Part shown: positions 51,401 to 53,068 of the stretch, one piece after another
Layout of the letters: the number at the start of each line of letters is the position of its first letter
Numbering within the stretch: the stretch's first letter is position 1
Assembly: GCA_005885555.1 (NCBI GenBank)
Contig: VAWN01000033.1
Location: 97,000-150,067 of the forward strand
Source: Actinomycetota bacterium
GTDB taxonomy: Bacteria; Actinomycetota; Actinomycetes; Mycobacteriales; Micromonosporaceae
Length of the DNA stretch: 53,068 bases
Direction: 5' to 3'
Made by a program: the position numbers and the translations under genes
Notes under the pieces: generated by a model
Told to the model about the DNA's origin: nothing
The model's input: only the letters and a program-made list of their open reading frames with translations
Database searches by the model: none

Positions 51401-52389
51401 CCAAGCTGGAACTGCGCCTCGGCGACCCGTCCGACTCGTACCTCAACCGCCGCGTGGCGGGCAACGTGCCGAAGAGCTCGCCGGGTCGCGGTATCACGCC
51501 CGACGGGCTGCACTTCCTCACCGCGCTGCCGCGGGTCGACTCCGGGCAGGATCCCGCCGACCTGACCAACGGGCAGGCGGCCCTGGTCAAGACCGTGCGC
51601 GAGGCGTACCCGGGAGCGCCTGCGCCGCCGGTACGGCTGCTGCCGCCGAACGTGCCGTACCAGACGGTGATGCAGATGGTCGCCGAGCCGACCGGACTGT
51701 CGCTTCCGGTCGGGATCGCCGAGGCCGACCTGCAACCGGCATACCTCGACTTCGCCGCCTCGCCGCACCTGATCGTGTTCGGCGACACGGAGAGCGGAAA
51801 GTCGACATTCCTGCGTGCGTTGGCTCGCACCATCTGCACGTGGTACCCGCCGGAGCAGGCGAAGATCCTGCTGGTCGACTACCGCCGGTCGCTGCTCGGC
51901 GCGATCGGCGGCGAGCACCTGGTCGGCAACGGCCTCACCGCGGCCCAGACCGAGGACCTGATGCGGTCGCTGGCCGCGTCGATGCAGCTCCGGCTGCCCG
52001 GGCCGGACGTCACGCCGGACCAGCTGCGCCGCCGTTCCTGGTGGAGCGGGCCGGAGGTCTTCGTCCTCGTCGACGACTACGACCTGGTCGCCGGGGCGCC
52101 GACCAACCCGCTGATGCCGATCCTGGAGTACCTGCCGCAGGGTCGCGACGTCGGCCTGCACCTGGTCCTGACCCGGCGCAGCGGTGGGGCCGGCCGCGCG
52201 ATGTACGAGGCGTTCATCCAGCGGCTGCGCGAGGTCGGGTCGCCGGGGATCCTGCTGTCCGGCGACCGGGACGAGGGCACCCTGCTCGGCAACGTGCGCC
52301 CCAGTCCGCTGCCACCCGGCCGCGGCTGGCTGGTCACCCGGCGCGAGGGCGCCCGGCTGATCCAGTTGGCGAACCTGCCACCGGATTGA
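48418..52389 (+). CDS. eccC: Type VII secretion ATPase EccC (fused EccCa-EccCb)
   Basis: The motor and substrate receptor of the ESX machine; 1323 residues. Two membrane helices near the N-terminus (about 45-60 and 70-85) precede three FtsK/SpoIIIE ATPase domains. Walker A motifs are GATGSGKSEL, GGPQSGKSTA and GDTESGKSTF. The corresponding Walker B regions are LLVICDEFSEL (intact DE), VFLIVDGW and VFVLVDDYD, so only the first domain has the full catalytic pair, as expected of the family. The start is GTG 48418. It should bind the tails of the WXG100 pair. It is the single-chain form, unlike the split mycobacterial ESX-1 protein. Confidence 0.96.
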   Translation: MSTVVIRRPPRQPAPASPGGEIVLDAPPQIPPAEGRGWSQFLQVIPMVAGSFAFALLFMFSGNRTGPLQWVIGLMFGVSTLGMLASTWATGSGPRKSELVARRRDYMRYLSSLRRQARTTIREQQQAAFFRHPDPDKLWSTAASTRLWERRGGDPDAGVVRVALGAQELATLLIAPPSQPLEDLEPMCAAALQRFLNTYALVPDLPVAVSLRAFSRIFMRGDSGQLRALLRAVIAQLAVFHAPDDVLIALAAPPERRAEWEWLKWLPHALHPTRQDALGQVRLIAHSLPALQELLGDLLQNRSRFAPHQASLDGPHVIVIVDGAEASDADGLLPAGGIDGLTVIDLQRPRPRGLDQADLVLELSRSGQLRSTTIDMDANLGRADALSVPDMAALARQLCPMRLSTIVGEDADPLVGEVGLPELLNLADPARFEPSYTWVNRPARDRLRVPVGVGPDGTRVELDLKESALDGMGPHGLLIGATGSGKSELLRTLVLALAATHSPETLNFVLIDFKGGATFSKLDKLPHTSATITNLEDDLTMVDRMTDAINGELIRRQELLRRAGHFANIGDYEQARAAGAALAPLPSLLVICDEFSELLSAKPDFIDMFVQIGRVGRSLGVHLLLASQRLDEGRLRGLDTHLSYRIGLRTFSAHESRIVLGVPDAYELPRSPGHGYLKSGTEVMQRFKAAYVSAPYRPPAGASALPGSTASFTIEDYVTQYVPPVGAGTPAAVQPAAPQAQPGAPTLLDVLLGQMVGRGVPAHQVWLPPLNEPPALDQLLPPLAVDNRRGLTVTVPDLAGSLHAAVGVVDRPLEQRRDVLWLDLAGAAGHVAVVGGPQSGKSTALRTLVCSLALLHTPAEVQCYLLDFGGGSLAGIRDLPHVGGVAGRQDTAPIRRTVAEVKTVLDTRERMFSEWGIDSMATYRRQRAAGNLPDQQFGDVFLIVDGWITLRNEHAELEEAITDIANRGLSYGIHVVAATTRWMDFRPAIRDLLGTKLELRLGDPSDSYLNRRVAGNVPKSSPGRGITPDGLHFLTALPRVDSGQDPADLTNGQAALVKTVREAYPGAPAPPVRLLPPNVPYQTVMQMVAEPTGLSLPVGIAEADLQPAYLDFAASPHLIVFGDTESGKSTFLRALARTICTWYPPEQAKILLVDYRRSLLGAIGGEHLVGNGLTAAQTEDLMRSLAASMQLRLPGPDVTPDQLRRRSWWSGPEVFVLVDDYDLVAGAPTNPLMPILEYLPQGRDVGLHLVLTRRSGGAGRAMYEAFIQRLREVGSPGILLSGDRDEGTLLGNVRPSPLPPGRGWLVTRREGARLIQLANLPPD

Positions 52390-52522
52390 CCGGCACCGAC
52401 GGATTCGTGGGCGGCGCGATGTCGTACCCGCCCGGTAAGCTGGCCGCCGTCGGTGCACCGGCTCGACACGCACCGACACGATACGAAGACGAGACGACCA
52501 CGCCGCCACAACGGGGGTAGCG

Positions 52523-52969
52523 ATGCTGGACCCGGAAGATCAACGTGCATTGATGCACGAACGCGCAGTCGAGCAGGCCTACGCGAACACCGGATTCCAC
52601 CGGATCGACGTCGACATCAACTCGCTCAGTGACTTCGCCGACGCGCTGAGGCAGGAACTCACCGAGAACCTGTACCCCGCCTGGCAAAAGATCAACAACT
52701 TGCTGATCTCCGACGGTCCCCAGTTCGGCAACAGCCCGTCGCTGGATCTGGGCGCCAAGCGCACCACGTACTACACCTACTTGCAGGAGACGAAGGAGTT
52801 CCTGCGCAACGTGATCAACGGTGTCGCCCAGTTCGCGCAGTCGGCCGACGAGATCGGCCACCGGTACCAGCGGGCCGACCAGTTCTCCCGGATCACCGTG
52901 ACCGACGTCACGAACGTCCTGCCGGACGTCCGCGGCGCCGCGAACCCGACGCCGGACAGCGGGGTGTAG
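52523..52969 (+). CDS. Helical protein with YQRAD tail downstream of eccC, putative type VII cargo
   Basis: A 148-residue predicted helical protein (MLDPEDQRALMHERAVEQAYANTGFHRI...). The middle has a helical pair around LYPAWQKINNLL and FLRNVINGVAQFAQSADEIG. The tail has HRYQRADQFSRI, where YQRAD fits YxxxD and echoes YQRSD of the 44703 gene product. There is no WXG turn. It starts 133 bp after eccC and is followed 3 bp later by another gene. Probably part of the same secretion operon; function unknown. Confidence 0.75.
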   Translation: MLDPEDQRALMHERAVEQAYANTGFHRIDVDINSLSDFADALRQELTENLYPAWQKINNLLISDGPQFGNSPSLDLGAKRTTYYTYLQETKEFLRNVINGVAQFAQSADEIGHRYQRADQFSRITVTDVTNVLPDVRGAANPTPDSGV

Positions 52970-52972
52970 GAC

Positions 52973-53068
52973 ATGGCTGGAAGCGAAGACATCGGCCAGA
53001 TGGTGCAGTGGATGCAGGCCGAGGTGAAGGGAAGCAACGAGTCCCAGGCCAACGCGTGGCAGTACCTG
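52973..53068 (+). CDS. Start of a further gene downstream of the YQRAD protein (truncated by window edge)
   Basis: An ATG 3 bp after the previous stop opens 32 codons to the edge (MAGSEDIGQMVQWMQAEVK...). The product is helical and hydrophilic so far. The short spacing indicates one operon with the preceding gene. The family cannot be told from this fragment. Confidence 0.55.
   Translation, partial: MAGSEDIGQMVQWMQAEVKGSNESQANAWQYL

Noticed and set aside
48532-52509. Minus-strand open frame of ~1325 codons opposite eccC
   Set aside because: Complete antisense shadow of a three-ATPase EccC; Gln/Arg/Val-rich with no domain.
1-53068. tRNA, rRNA, CRISPR arrays, insertion sequences, prophage genes
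   Set aside because: I looked through the intergenic gaps and saw no cloverleaf, spaced repeat array, transposase or phage protein. A covariance-model scan would be needed to exclude small RNAs.

Overview
This is a chromosomal segment of a very GC-rich actinomycete (roughly 72% G+C by eye, GTG starts common). The gene content points to the mycolate-free actinobacteria, most likely the Micromonosporales: phosphatidylinositol-mannoside genes, a bifunctional Rel, an XRE/DUF397 regulator pair, and an ESX-type (type VII) secretion locus with a fused EccC and no EccA, PE or PPE genes. No tRNA, rRNA, CRISPR array, insertion sequence or phage gene was seen. The genus is an inference.

Layout. (1) 1-6.3 kb: information-processing genes on the minus strand (start of an unidentified gene, rarA, a small membrane protein, aspS, hisS and a metallo-beta-lactamase-fold hydrolase), with one plus-strand DUF3052 gene. 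(2) 6.4-14 kb: two tandem membrane-anchored cyclophilins, then an accessory stretch (secreted D,D-carboxypeptidase, a LuxR-type LAL regulator and two decayed genes). (3) 14-23.3 kb: a long minus-strand housekeeping cluster read ruvC-ruvA-ruvB, then yajC-secD-secF-apt-rel. (4) 23.4-27.7 kb: a second accessory stretch (small hypothetical protein, XRE/DUF397 pair, and an MFS exporter with its TetR regulator under two near-identical 25-bp operators). (5) 27.7-33.3 kb: pdxS-pdxT-yebC, and the PIM operon pgsA-patA-pimA followed by a LemA-like membrane protein. (6) 33.4-38.4 kb: EF-G2, a double-GNAT acetyltransferase, an aldo/keto reductase and a Tat-exported polysaccharide deacetylase. (7) 38.4 kb to the end: a type VII secretion locus.

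The type VII locus has mycP, eccE, eccB, eccD and eccC around a cargo operon: two WXG100 proteins with YxxxD/E tails, an SAV_915-like protein, another small helical protein with a YxxxD tail, a 431-residue WXG-like protein with a glycine-zipper C-terminus, and a small multi-span membrane protein. After eccC come one further YQRAD-tailed helical protein and the start of another gene, so the locus continues past the window. The glycine-zipper protein and its membrane-protein neighbour are the best candidate for an undescribed system, possibly a membrane-acting effector with a protective partner. That is inference.

Three sequence-level signals stand out. GGTACC is strongly over-represented in all reading frames. 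An approximately 90-bp dispersed element lies between pdxS/pdxT and ruvA/ruvB, with part of it before ruvC. Several genes start 6-7 nt after a -10-like hexamer, which suggests leaderless transcripts.
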